In this document: positions 1 through 6,825 of the stretch, piece by piece | Position numbering within the stretch: position 1 is the first letter of the stretch | Layout: the number at the start of each line of letters is the position of its first letter | NCBI GenBank assembly: GCA_910587155.1 | Contig: CAJULA010000044.1 | Coordinates: 1 to 14,983, forward strand | Direction of reading: 5' to 3' | Origin: an uncultured Lachnospiraceae bacterium | Lineage (GTDB): Bacteria; Bacillota; Clostridia; Lachnospirales; Lachnospiraceae | Length of the DNA stretch: 14,983 bases | Position numbers and translations under genes: made by a program | Notes under the pieces: generated by a model | Told to the model about the DNA's origin: nothing | Database searches by the model: none | What the model saw: only the letters and a program-made list of their open reading frames with translations

Positions 1-68
1 TTTACGTGCCTCAAAAATTTAATATCAAAAAATAGAATGTTTTTCAGCGGCCTCATCACAAGACGCAT
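1..68 (-). CDS. Possible start of a gene that leaves the window (hypothetical, partial)
   Basis: An open frame begins with ATG at 68 and stays open to the window edge, giving 22 visible codons (MRLVMRPLKNILFF, then DIKFLRHV). An AAGGTGG ribosome binding site lies 9 bases before the ATG; a second in-frame ATG is at 56. It starts 54 bases after the stop of the AI-2E family gene on the same strand, so it could be the next gene of that unit. The visible part is basic and hydrophobic, and too short to assign to a family. The case rests on the binding site, strand and spacing alone, so it may be a chance frame. Confidence 0.35.
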   Translation of the reverse strand, partial: MRLVMRPLKNILFFDIKFLRHV

Positions 69-108
69 GGTATCTGCCCACCTTTTTCAAGAACTTATTT
101 GTGCTCCG

Positions 109-120
109 CCGCAATTGCGG
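109..120. repeat. 12-base perfect palindrome just after the AI-2E gene
   Basis: CCGCAATTGCGG lies directly beside the stop codon of the AI-2E family gene (stop at 125-123). On the minus strand it is not followed by a T-run, so it is a poor terminator for that gene. On the plus strand it is followed by TTTTATTTC, the polarity of a weak terminator facing the other way. The stem is only 4 bp around an AATT loop, so a function is uncertain. Confidence 0.3.
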
Positions 121-122
121 TT

Positions 123-1553
123 TTATTTCTTTTTGCTCCTGCCGCTCTCCGTCTCTTCCGCTTTGTCTGTCGGCGCCGGGGAGCGGTCTTTATTTCTGCG
201 TTTCAGTAAAAGCCAGGAGTCGCCGAAGCCGATCCGGCTCTCTCCGGGTTTTTCTTTGTGATCCTGTCCGGAGATATCCCCGGGTTCCGTATCGTATCTG
301 AGAAATGTGCCGTCCTGCCCTATGCTGAACACCTGCAAATATGCCTGCGTGGAAACGGGCAGATGCCTCTCTTCGAGCTTGCGGCCGGTGATTGCTTTGA
401 TGCCTGCATAAATAACCGCAAATACCGGCACGCCGATCACCATTCCCAGGATACCGAACAGCCCGCCAAAAAACGTGATGGAAAAGATTACCCAGAAACT
501 GTTCAGTCCGGTGGAATCTCCCAGAATCTTCGGCCCCAGAATATTGCCGTCAAACTGCTGCAGGATCAGGATAAAAATAATAAAGTAAAGACACTGCCTG
601 GGATCTACCATCAGAATCAGGATCGCACTGGGAATCGCACCCATATAGGGACCGAAAAAGGGAACTACATTTGTCACCCCGATGATAACGCTGATGAGTA
701 CCGCGTAGGGGGTTCCCATCAGGATCGTGCCAAAGTAACAGATGATGCCAATGATAATGGAATCCACGATCTTACCGCTGACAAACCCGATAAACGTCTT
801 GTGGATAAAGCGGACATTGGAGATAAAGACATTCGCGGTATCCGTATGAAACAGGGCATAGACAATCTTTTTCCCCTGTCCGGCAAAGGTTTCCTTCCCA
901 TCCAGCAGATAGATGGAAATGATGAAACCGATCAGCAGATTCCAGAGTGCTTTTGCCAGACCGATCACATTGCCGATCAGGCCGGTGGAAAGCGTGCGTA
1001 CCAGCGTGTTGGCCTGCGGGATCAGCTCGGTAGTGGCCCATTCCTCCAGCCTGGCAGCGTGGCGTTCCAGAAGGACTGACATCGTCTCTTCCAACTCCTT
1101 GTTATTTTCAAATATACCAAGGAGCCAGTCATTCAGGTTATGGATATAATAAGGAAACTGCATAATAATACTCTGTATGCTTTCCACCAGCTGCTGTATG
1201 ACAATGGAGAAGAAGCAGTAAAGAACGAAGGCAAGAAGAAAAAGTGTAATAAAAATACTGATCTTTCTCAGCCGCTTTTTGATCTTTCCCGTAAAATCCG
1301 CTCTCTCTGTATGACTGACGGATGCATAGAGGGGATACAGTATCTTCCTTTCAATATGATTCAATACGGGAGAAAGCAGGTAAGCCAGGACAAAACCATC
1401 CACGACCGGCATGATAATGCCGACGACGGAAAAAAATCCGTCCCAGAGTTTACTGCTGTGAAACAGCAGATAATAAAAACAGATGCTTCCGCATACGGCG
1501 AGAAATGCCGTAATGCCCCAGTACAGATATTTTTTATCCCATCGAAAATTCAT
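123..1553 (-). CDS. AI-2E family transporter (polytopic membrane protein)
   Basis: This 476-residue integral membrane protein belongs to the AI-2E transporter (YdiK/PerM/TqsA) family. Two hydrophobic segments occupy about residues 10-60, followed by a basic loop, a third segment near 95-120, an amphipathic region, and a cluster of helices from about 205 to 390. The family signature is visible in GVTNVVPFFGPYMGAIPSA and in DGNILGPKILGDSTGLN. The last 80 or so residues are hydrophilic and charged, ending in a lysine-rich tail. The family name comes from TqsA and autoinducer-2 export; members differ in substrate, and some act in ion or proton antiport, so the substrate here is unknown. The ATG at 1553 is preceded by AGAGGGAGAAATCT, a good binding site. 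It is the fourth gene of the nhaC-purO-AICAR transformylase unit, 82 bases after the transformylase stop, with no terminator recognised between them. Confidence 0.88.
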   Translation of the reverse strand: MNFRWDKKYLYWGITAFLAVCGSICFYYLLFHSSKLWDGFFSVVGIIMPVVDGFVLAYLLSPVLNHIERKILYPLYASVSHTERADFTGKIKKRLRKISIFITLFLLAFVLYCFFSIVIQQLVESIQSIIMQFPYYIHNLNDWLLGIFENNKELEETMSVLLERHAARLEEWATTELIPQANTLVRTLSTGLIGNVIGLAKALWNLLIGFIISIYLLDGKETFAGQGKKIVYALFHTDTANVFISNVRFIHKTFIGFVSGKIVDSIIIGIICYFGTILMGTPYAVLISVIIGVTNVVPFFGPYMGAIPSAILILMVDPRQCLYFIIFILILQQFDGNILGPKILGDSTGLNSFWVIFSITFFGGLFGILGMVIGVPVFAVIYAGIKAITGRKLEERHLPVSTQAYLQVFSIGQDGTFLRYDTEPGDISGQDHKEKPGESRIGFGDSWLLLKRRNKDRSPAPTDKAEETESGRSKKK

Positions 1554-1615
1554 AGATTTCTCCCTCTTACCTTTTTTCTTTGCCTGGCAGCCCCGGCAGG
1601 GTTATTGACCGATAT

Positions 1616-1640
1616 AGTCATACTGACTCGTCCGGTCAGT
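1616..1640. repeat. Nested small inverted repeats at the transformylase/AI-2E junction
   Basis: The plus strand reads AGTCA-TAC-TGACT (1616-1628) and ACTGAC-7 bases-GTCAGT (1622-1640), two overlapping dyads that share the TGAC core and cover the stop codon of the AICAR transformylase gene (1638-1636). Neither is followed by a T-run on the minus strand. They could be an RNA hairpin that modulates readthrough into the AI-2E gene, or chance. Confidence 0.25.
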
Positions 1641-2814
1641 GATGGAAAAGCCGGATTCCTGTAAACGCCATGGCTATCTTATATTTATTGCAGCAGGCAA
1701 TCACATCTTCATCACGGACAGAGCCGCCGGGCTGCGCGATATAGCTGACGCCGCTTTTTCTGGCGCGTTCAATATTATCACGAAACGGGAAAAAAGCATC
1801 CGAACCAAGAGACACATCCGTGACCTGATCCAACCATGCCCGCTTCTCCTCTTCCGTAAACACTTCGGGCTTTTCCGTGAAAATGCGCTGCCATGCACCG
1901 TCTGCAAGCACATCCATATATTCGGCTCCGATATAGTTATCGATGGCATTGTCCCTGTCAGCGCGTCTGATCTGTTCCACAAAAGGAAGCTCCAATACTT
2001 TGGGACACTGACGGAGCAGCCAGTTATCCGCCTTTTGTCCCGCCAGCCTGGTACAGTGTACCCTGGACTGCTGTCCCGCGCCGATGCCGATTGCCTGCCC
2101 GTCTTTCGCATAGCAGACGGAATTGGACTGGGTATATTTTAGCGTGATCAGCGCTATCATCAGATCAATCCGTGCTGCCCGGGGAATTTCTTTATTTTCC
2201 GTCACAATATTGAACAGAGACGCTTCGTTAATCTGCAGTTCGTTTCTGCCCTGTTCAAAGGTGATGCCAAACACATCTTTGGTTTCCGTCGGCGCAGGCT
2301 CGTAGAACGGATCTATTTCGATTATATTATAATTGCCGTTTTTCTTGCTCTTTAAGATTTCCAGTGCTTCCGGTTCATAGCCTGGTGCGATGATCCCATC
2401 GGAGACCTCACGCTTGATGATACGGGCCGTGGATACGTCACATGGTTCGGACAGACTGATAAAATCCCCAAAGGACGACATCCTGTCCGCCCCTCTCGCC
2501 CTGGCATAGGCGCAGGCCAGCGGGGACAGTTCTCCCAGATCATCCACCTGGCAGGCACGTGCCAGGGAATCTCCGAGTGGTAATCCCACTGCGGCTCCCG
2601 CAGGGGACACATGTTTGAAAGAAGTGGCGGCGGGCAGGTTTGTTGCCTGCTTCAGTTCCTTTACAAGCTGCCAGCCATTGCACGCATCCAGAAAATTGAT
2701 ATAACCCGGCTTCCCACACAGAACACGGATCGGCAGTTCCGAGCCGTCTTTCATAAAGATTCTGGAAGGCTTCTGGTTGGGATTGCATCCGTATTTCAGT
2801 TCCAGTTCATTCAT
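1636..2814 (-). CDS. purV: Stand-alone AICAR transformylase (phosphoribosylaminoimidazolecarboxamide formyltransferase)
   Basis: This enzyme transfers a formyl group from 10-formyltetrahydrofolate to AICAR to give FAICAR, the ninth step of de novo purine synthesis. At 392 residues it corresponds only to the C-terminal transformylase half of PurH; the N-terminal MGS-like IMP cyclohydrolase domain is absent. Active-site landmarks are SFKHVSPAGAA (catalytic-type Lys67-His68), YARARGADRMSSFGDF (103-118), KYTQSNSVCYAK (226-237) and SDAFFPFRDN near 344. From memory, these blocks match animal ATIC better than the KHxNPCG form of ordinary bacterial PurH. The ATG at 2814 follows a GGAGAGG binding site, 18 bases after purO, which supplies the missing cyclohydrolase. 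PurV is the name used for such stand-alone proteins; pipelines may label it purH. I am very sure of the family. Confidence 0.93.
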   Translation of the reverse strand: MNELELKYGCNPNQKPSRIFMKDGSELPIRVLCGKPGYINFLDACNGWQLVKELKQATNLPAATSFKHVSPAGAAVGLPLGDSLARACQVDDLGELSPLACAYARARGADRMSSFGDFISLSEPCDVSTARIIKREVSDGIIAPGYEPEALEILKSKKNGNYNIIEIDPFYEPAPTETKDVFGITFEQGRNELQINEASLFNIVTENKEIPRAARIDLMIALITLKYTQSNSVCYAKDGQAIGIGAGQQSRVHCTRLAGQKADNWLLRQCPKVLELPFVEQIRRADRDNAIDNYIGAEYMDVLADGAWQRIFTEKPEVFTEEEKRAWLDQVTDVSLGSDAFFPFRDNIERARKSGVSYIAQPGGSVRDEDVIACCNKYKIAMAFTGIRLFHH

Positions 2815-2832
2815 ATTCTGCTTCCTCTCCTT

Positions 2833-3549
2833 TTATCCTTTGTTCTTATTTATGATACGGCTCTCATAGTTGCCTGTTTTGATATCAATATAACGGACAA
2901 ACAAAGATACCTTGTTATCTTCATGCAGACTGTCCCAGATCAGATTGGTAAAACCGTCAATATCCTGATCCATCACCACCTGTTTCGGCTCTCCTTCAAA
3001 GCTGGGCAACGGATTGCCGTCTCCCATATAGGTATGGATAAAATGGCCTTCTCCCGCCGCCGGATTTTCATAGGCAAAGGTATATCTGCGGCAGGAATCC
3101 GGTCTGCCGTTATTGCTTTTTAATATGGACATCGCATAGTTGAACATGCCGTCACCGACATGAAGGATACCGGAAATACGCGGTGTGTAGTTGGGTGCAT
3201 CCGGCTCAAAGCTGCGGCTTCTCAGTGACTGTTCAAAAGTAAGCTGTCTGTCCATTCCCTCATAGATGGTATCCGTCTGATCGCCGTTTGTCACGATTGT
3301 TTTGTTGCCCAGTACCCGTACGGGGGCATAGATAATCAGACTCGGATCGGTGAGTCTGGATTCGTCAAAAGCCTGGGTGCGGATACCGCTTCCCTCCTCG
3401 GCAAAGATCCGGTTTCGGCTGTTTTCGCTCCGCCCCATGATAAAATAGGCGGTAACGGCGTAAGCCCCGTCGGCGGACCGGCCGATGATAATTCCTCTGC
3501 CGGGGTAAGTATTGCCTTTTAACTCTTCTGCTATCTGTCTGCTCTTCAT
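2833..3549 (-). CDS. purO: PurO-type IMP cyclohydrolase
   Basis: This protein should close the ring of FAICAR to IMP, the last step of de novo purine synthesis, replacing the cyclohydrolase domain of PurH. The 238-residue sequence carries the archaeal PurO pattern: Y-x-GR and IGR at 15-24, GRSENSRNR at 39-47, VTNGDQTDTI at 86-95 and NYTPRI at 120-125. Archaeal PurO is about 200 residues as I recall, so this form is somewhat longer, mainly in its C-terminal third. The ATG at 3549 follows AGAGGG, which overlaps the nhaC stop codon (3557-3555), implying tight coupling to nhaC. The next gene, 18 bases on, is the stand-alone AICAR transformylase, so the two together rebuild PurH activity. The family call is firm; the activity is inferred from the family and the pairing. 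Confidence 0.9.
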   Translation of the reverse strand: MKSRQIAEELKGNTYPGRGIIIGRSADGAYAVTAYFIMGRSENSRNRIFAEEGSGIRTQAFDESRLTDPSLIIYAPVRVLGNKTIVTNGDQTDTIYEGMDRQLTFEQSLRSRSFEPDAPNYTPRISGILHVGDGMFNYAMSILKSNNGRPDSCRRYTFAYENPAAGEGHFIHTYMGDGNPLPSFEGEPKQVVMDQDIDGFTNLIWDSLHEDNKVSLFVRYIDIKTGNYESRIINKNKG

Positions 3550-3554
3550 TTCTT

Positions 3555-5129
3555 CTACCCTCTTTTTGTGTCTGTTTTACTGATCTGACTCATGTCGATC
3601 TTCGTTCCCCATTTTCGGGAAATGACCCAGAGTACCAATATCAGCAGTACCAGTGTGGCCAGTACGGAAATGATTCCGTTATTGATGACACCCATCAGCA
3701 CATAACCTGCCGCGCAGCATCCGGCCGCTACGCCTGCATAGACTACCTGCGTGGACACATGGTCGATATGATTGCAGGAAGCGCCAGTGGATGACAGGAT
3801 CGTAGTATCGGAAATCGGTGAAATGTGATCCCCGAATACGGCGCCTGCCAGAATGGAGCCCAGAACGGGCATAATCAGATGCGCCGTGGCCGCCGGTGTA
3901 CAGATCGCCGCTCCGATGGGGATCAGCAGCGCCATCGTCCCCCAGGAAGTACCGGTGGCAAACCCCAGGAAGGAGGCCACCAGAAAAGTGATGGCAGGCA
4001 GTACAAATACCGGGAAGGTGCTGTTATTGACTAGATTTCCCACAAAACCACCCGTATTTAAATAGTCCACACTACAGATGCCGCCGATGGCCCAGGCCAG
4101 AATCAGAATCGTAAATGCCGGAACCATGGACTTGATGCCTTCCGTGATGCCGTCCATAAATTCATGGAAAGAGATCACCTTCCGGGGAACAAACAGGAAA
4201 AATGCGGCTACGAGAGCAACAAAGCTGCCAAGTACCAGCGACAGAGAAGAATCACAGTTACCAAAGGACTGCGTAAAAGTGTATCCGCCGCCGAATGCGC
4301 CGCCCGTATAGGCCATGGCGATGACCGTCGCACCGATCAGAACAAGAATAGGGATGATCAGATCATAGACCTTTCCCTTATCGGATACGGCGGAATTCTG
4401 CACTTCGTCCGATTTGATCTCACCGTTGCCGGAAAACAGATCACCGTTTTCGATTGCATTTTTCTCAAACCTGCCCATGGGGCCGAAATTGAGATTAGTC
4501 ACACAAATAATAATAATCATCACAATGGTGGTAATGGCATACAGGTTATAGGGGATCAGCCTGATAAACGTGGACATGCCGTTGCCCACACCGGCTTCTT
4601 CGATATAAGTTGCCACTGACGCGCCCCAGCTGGAAACCGGCGCGATGATGCAGACCGGCGCGGCTGTGGCATCCAGCAGATAGGCCAGCTTGGCTCTGGA
4701 TATGCGGTGTTTGTCCGTAACCGGACGCATGACTGTTCCGACCGAAAGACAGTTAAAATAATCGTCAATAAAAATCAGACAGCCAAGTGCGCAGGTTGCG
4801 AGCGAAGCCCCTTTTCTCGTGCCGATTTTACGCACTGCCCAGCTGCCGTAGGCAGCGGAGCCGCCGGCTCTTGTGATTACTACTACGAGCGCGCCTAAAA
4901 GTCCCAGAAAAATCAGGATATTCACATTGCCGCTCATACGTTCTCCCATGACGGTAAACGTATTCATCACCATACCGACAGGATTTCCATAGCTGTAAAT
5001 CAGAGCTCCCGTCAGTATCCCGATGATCAGAGAAGAGATGACCTCCTTGGTGATCAGCGCCAGGATAATAGCCACCAGCGGCGGCACGATCGAGAGCCAG
5101 CCGTAGTTCATTTGAGTTAATGCATCCAT
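3555..5129 (-). CDS. nhaC: NhaC-family Na+/H+ antiporter
   Basis: This 524-residue membrane protein of the NhaC (ion transporter superfamily) type exchanges cytoplasmic Na+, or in some relatives an organic acid, against protons. Some eleven or twelve hydrophobic segments are visible. Conserved polar stretches lie inside them: the FIDDYFNCL segment near residue 120, ATGTSWGTMALLIPIG near 390 and FGDHISPISDTTILSSTGA near 430, the last typical of the family. A hydrophilic loop at about 215-250 divides the halves. The ATG at 5129 follows GAGAGGGAACA. It is the first gene of a unit with purO, the AICAR transformylase and the AI-2E gene, and has a strong promoter about 80 bases upstream. Substrate specificity cannot be read from the sequence; MleN-like malate/lactate exchange is the main alternative. 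Confidence 0.85.
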   Translation of the reverse strand: MDALTQMNYGWLSIVPPLVAIILALITKEVISSLIIGILTGALIYSYGNPVGMVMNTFTVMGERMSGNVNILIFLGLLGALVVVITRAGGSAAYGSWAVRKIGTRKGASLATCALGCLIFIDDYFNCLSVGTVMRPVTDKHRISRAKLAYLLDATAAPVCIIAPVSSWGASVATYIEEAGVGNGMSTFIRLIPYNLYAITTIVMIIIICVTNLNFGPMGRFEKNAIENGDLFSGNGEIKSDEVQNSAVSDKGKVYDLIIPILVLIGATVIAMAYTGGAFGGGYTFTQSFGNCDSSLSLVLGSFVALVAAFFLFVPRKVISFHEFMDGITEGIKSMVPAFTILILAWAIGGICSVDYLNTGGFVGNLVNNSTFPVFVLPAITFLVASFLGFATGTSWGTMALLIPIGAAICTPAATAHLIMPVLGSILAGAVFGDHISPISDTTILSSTGASCNHIDHVSTQVVYAGVAAGCCAAGYVLMGVINNGIISVLATLVLLILVLWVISRKWGTKIDMSQISKTDTKRG

Positions 5130-5175
5130 TGTTCCCTCTCATCCTTCCGTATTATGTCGTTTGCTGTATCTGTGT

Positions 5176-5192
5176 GCCGCTTTGAGAGCGGC
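5176..5192 (-). other. Stem-loop in the nhaC leader
   Basis: GCCGCT pairs with AGCGGC around a 5-base loop within the roughly 75-base untranslated leader between the promoter at 5210-5238 and the nhaC ATG at 5129. There is no T-run after it, so it is not a terminator. It lies about 45 bases before the start codon and does not cover the ribosome binding site. A role in RNA stability or regulation is possible, but I recognise no riboswitch class. Confidence 0.35.
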
Positions 5193-5209
5193 CGCAATAA
5201 TTCCTATCC

Positions 5210-5238
5210 ATTATAATAAATAAGGAAGAGGTTTTCAA
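5210..5238 (-). promoter_or_regulatory. Sigma-A-type promoter for nhaC-purO-transformylase-AI-2E
   Basis: On the minus strand TTGAAA (5238-5233), a 17-base spacer and TATAAT (5215-5210) form a nearly consensus vegetative promoter. Transcription would begin near 5203, leaving a leader of about 75 bases before nhaC. The -35 box falls on the loop and one side of the terminator hairpin that ends the preceding gene, so the two signals share DNA. This is the best promoter match in the window. Confidence 0.75.
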
Positions 5239-5246
5239 CCTCTTCC
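5215..5246 (-). terminator. Intrinsic terminator of the cytidylate-kinase-like gene
   Basis: GGAAGAGGTT and AACCTCTTCC (5246-5224) form a perfect 10-bp stem with a GAA loop, followed by TTATTTATT on the minus strand. It lies 19 bases after the stop codon of the kinase-like gene. The T-tract is interrupted by A, so termination may be partial. The downstream T-rich part merges into the promoter of the next unit. Confidence 0.75.
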
Positions 5247-5264
5247 CTGTTATTTCGCTTTCAT

Positions 5265-5891
5265 TCAGCTTCGCTGGCTCTCAAAATCCTGCACATACTG
5301 GCAGATCAGTTTTACCGTACCCTCAACACCCAGCACACTGCTGTTGATACAGAGGTCATAGCTGTCTGCGCGCCCCCACTTACCGGAGGAATAATAATTA
5401 TAATAGCTCTGACGCTGTTTGTCCTTCTTGAGAATCATATCTCTGGCTTTGGATTCGCTCAGTTCATATTTCTGACAGATCCTGCGGACACGGGCTTTTT
5501 CATCCGCATAGATAAACAGGTTCAGGCAGTTGTCCCAGTCACTGAGGGCATAGTCCGCACACCTTCCCACGATGACACAGGGCCCCTCTCCCGCAATTTT
5601 CTTGATTGTATCAAACTGGGCCAGAAACACTTTCTGACTGATGGGCATATCTACAAAGGAAGAAGCGTTATAGCCGAAAGAATACGTATCCATAACCAGA
5701 TTATACAAAAATGAATTGGTCGGACGCTCGTCGTGATTGGCCAGCATCTCTTCACAGAAACCACTCTCTTTTGCCGCCCGGGTCAGAAGCTCCTTGTCAT
5801 AAAACCGGATTCCGAAATGTGCGGCTACCTTTTCCCCGATTTCCCGGCCGCCAGAGCCGTACTGCCGCCCGATTGTAATGATTGTATTCAT
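5265..5891 (-). CDS. Cytidylate kinase-like family protein (P-loop)
   Basis: This 208-residue protein of the cytidylate-kinase-like (AAA_26) family is common in Clostridia. The nucleotide-binding loop is ITIGRQYGSGGREIG at residues 5-19, and a second conserved block, CVIVGRCADYAL, lies near 108. The C-terminal third is charged and tyrosine-rich (KDKQRQSYYNYYSSGKWG), which resembles the mobile lid region of CMP kinases. The family is related to, but distinct from, the housekeeping Cmk, so the phosphate acceptor is unknown and I give no symbol. The start is set at ATG 5891 because AGGTGG lies 8 bases before it; an in-frame GTG at 5903 would put the start inside that site. The gene has its own promoter (5915-5943) and terminator, so it appears to be transcribed alone. 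Confidence 0.85.
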   Translation of the reverse strand: MNTIITIGRQYGSGGREIGEKVAAHFGIRFYDKELLTRAAKESGFCEEMLANHDERPTNSFLYNLVMDTYSFGYNASSFVDMPISQKVFLAQFDTIKKIAGEGPCVIVGRCADYALSDWDNCLNLFIYADEKARVRRICQKYELSESKARDMILKKDKQRQSYYNYYSSGKWGRADSYDLCINSSVLGVEGTVKLICQYVQDFESQRS

Positions 5892-5899
5892 ACAAAGCA

Positions 5900-5905
5900 C
5901 CACCT
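5900..5905 (-). promoter_or_regulatory. Ribosome binding site deciding the kinase-like start
   Basis: AGGTGG sits 8 bases before ATG 5891 and overlaps the alternative upstream GTG at 5903, which favours the ATG. Confidence 0.7.
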
Positions 5906-5914
5906 TTCCTTTTC

Positions 5915-5943
5915 AGTATACAGAAAAAAATGCCGTTTTACAA
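5915..5943 (-). promoter_or_regulatory. Sigma-A-type promoter for the cytidylate-kinase-like gene
   Basis: TTGTAA (5943-5938), a 17-base spacer and TATACT (5920-5915) precede the gene. Start of transcription would be near 5908, giving a leader of about 17 bases that just includes the ribosome binding site. The promoter begins only 11 bases after the sdaAA stop codon, and no terminator is visible for sdaAA, so readthrough from sdaA is also possible. Confidence 0.7.
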
Positions 5944-5954
5944 GTTGTTACTGA

Positions 5955-6824
5955 CTAGAAATCACCAGGTGCCTTAACCGCCCTTCCGGCAGGGGTGGCG
6001 GCCAGACCGCCTTTTCCTGTCTCGCGCAGAGAACTGTCCATTTTATCGCCCACTTCCCGCATGGCGTCGATGACCTGATCCGGCGGGATCCTGCTTTCAA
6101 TTCCGGCAAGCGCCAGATCCGCGGAGGAGATGGCGTTTACCGCCCCGATCACATTCCGTTTTACACAGGGGACTTCCACCAGTCCGGCCACCGGGTCACA
6201 GACCAGCCCCAGCAGATTTTTCAGAGCCATGGCGGCGGCATGGACAATCTGTTTTCCACTGCCGCCCTTTAAGGAGACGAGGGCACCGGCCGCCATGGCA
6301 GATGCGCTGCCAATCTCTGCCTGACAACCGCCTGCCGCACCGCTGACAGAAGCCCTGGCCGCAATGACCTGTCCGATTCCCGCTGCGGTATACATAGCCT
6401 GTACAATCTGCTCCTCGCGGATATCATGCTCCCTGTAACAGGGAATCAGAACTGCCGGCAGGACACCGCTGGCCCCTGCCGTGGGCGCAGCCACGATTCG
6501 TTTCATACAGGCATTGGATTCCGCCGTTTTCAGCGCTTCCATGATAACCTGCCCCATAAAGGGACCGCACAGAGGCTGATTCGTTTGGCAATACTGTTCC
6601 ATCCGCTGCCCCTGCCCTCCGGTCAGGCCGCTGGCTGATTTGCGTCCGGGTTCATAGGAATCCGACGCGTGCAGCATGGCATGCCAGGTATCTGTCATCT
6701 TTTTCATGGAATTTTCCCGGGAAACATTCCGCTCGGCCATATCTTCCCTGAGAATGGCCTCCCAGAAAGGTATGGATTTCTTTTCCGTATCTGCCAGAAT
6801 TTCTTCCAGTGATGTCAATGCCAT
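5955..6824 (-). CDS. sdaAA: L-serine dehydratase, iron-sulfur-dependent, alpha subunit
   Basis: This is the catalytic [4Fe-4S] subunit of the two-subunit L-serine dehydratase that converts L-serine to pyruvate and ammonia. The 289-residue protein has the expected cluster cysteines: GGCQAE (Cys167) and the CDPVAGLVEVPC block (Cys209 and Cys220). Their spacings of 42 and 11 residues equal those I recall for the Legionella enzyme. The glycine-rich APTAGASG block is at 113-120 and the C-terminus is GRAVKAPGDF. The start is placed at ATG 6824, 6 bases after AGGAGG and one base after the sdaAB stop codon; an upstream in-frame start at 6839 would overlap sdaAB and lacks a matching binding site. Translation is probably coupled to sdaAB. 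Such enzymes are oxygen-sensitive, in keeping with an anaerobe. Confidence 0.95.
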   Translation of the reverse strand: MALTSLEEILADTEKKSIPFWEAILREDMAERNVSRENSMKKMTDTWHAMLHASDSYEPGRKSASGLTGGQGQRMEQYCQTNQPLCGPFMGQVIMEALKTAESNACMKRIVAAPTAGASGVLPAVLIPCYREHDIREEQIVQAMYTAAGIGQVIAARASVSGAAGGCQAEIGSASAMAAGALVSLKGGSGKQIVHAAAMALKNLLGLVCDPVAGLVEVPCVKRNVIGAVNAISSADLALAGIESRIPPDQVIDAMREVGDKMDSSLRETGKGGLAATPAGRAVKAPGDF

Positions 6825-6825
6825 G

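Noticed and set aside
258..1079. Plus-strand open frame of 273 codons antisense to the AI-2E gene
   Set aside because: Its polar, low-complexity composition is a shadow of the membrane protein gene on the other strand, and no family resemblance is seen.
5188..5195. GCGGCCGC palindrome as an operator
   Set aside because: It is an 8-base word formed by the edge of the leader stem-loop; one short palindrome is not evidence of a protein-binding site.
5130..5203. Riboswitch in the nhaC leader (purine or sodium type)
   Set aside because: The leader is only about 75 bases, has one 6-bp stem and no conserved core that I recognise, and there is no expression-platform terminator.
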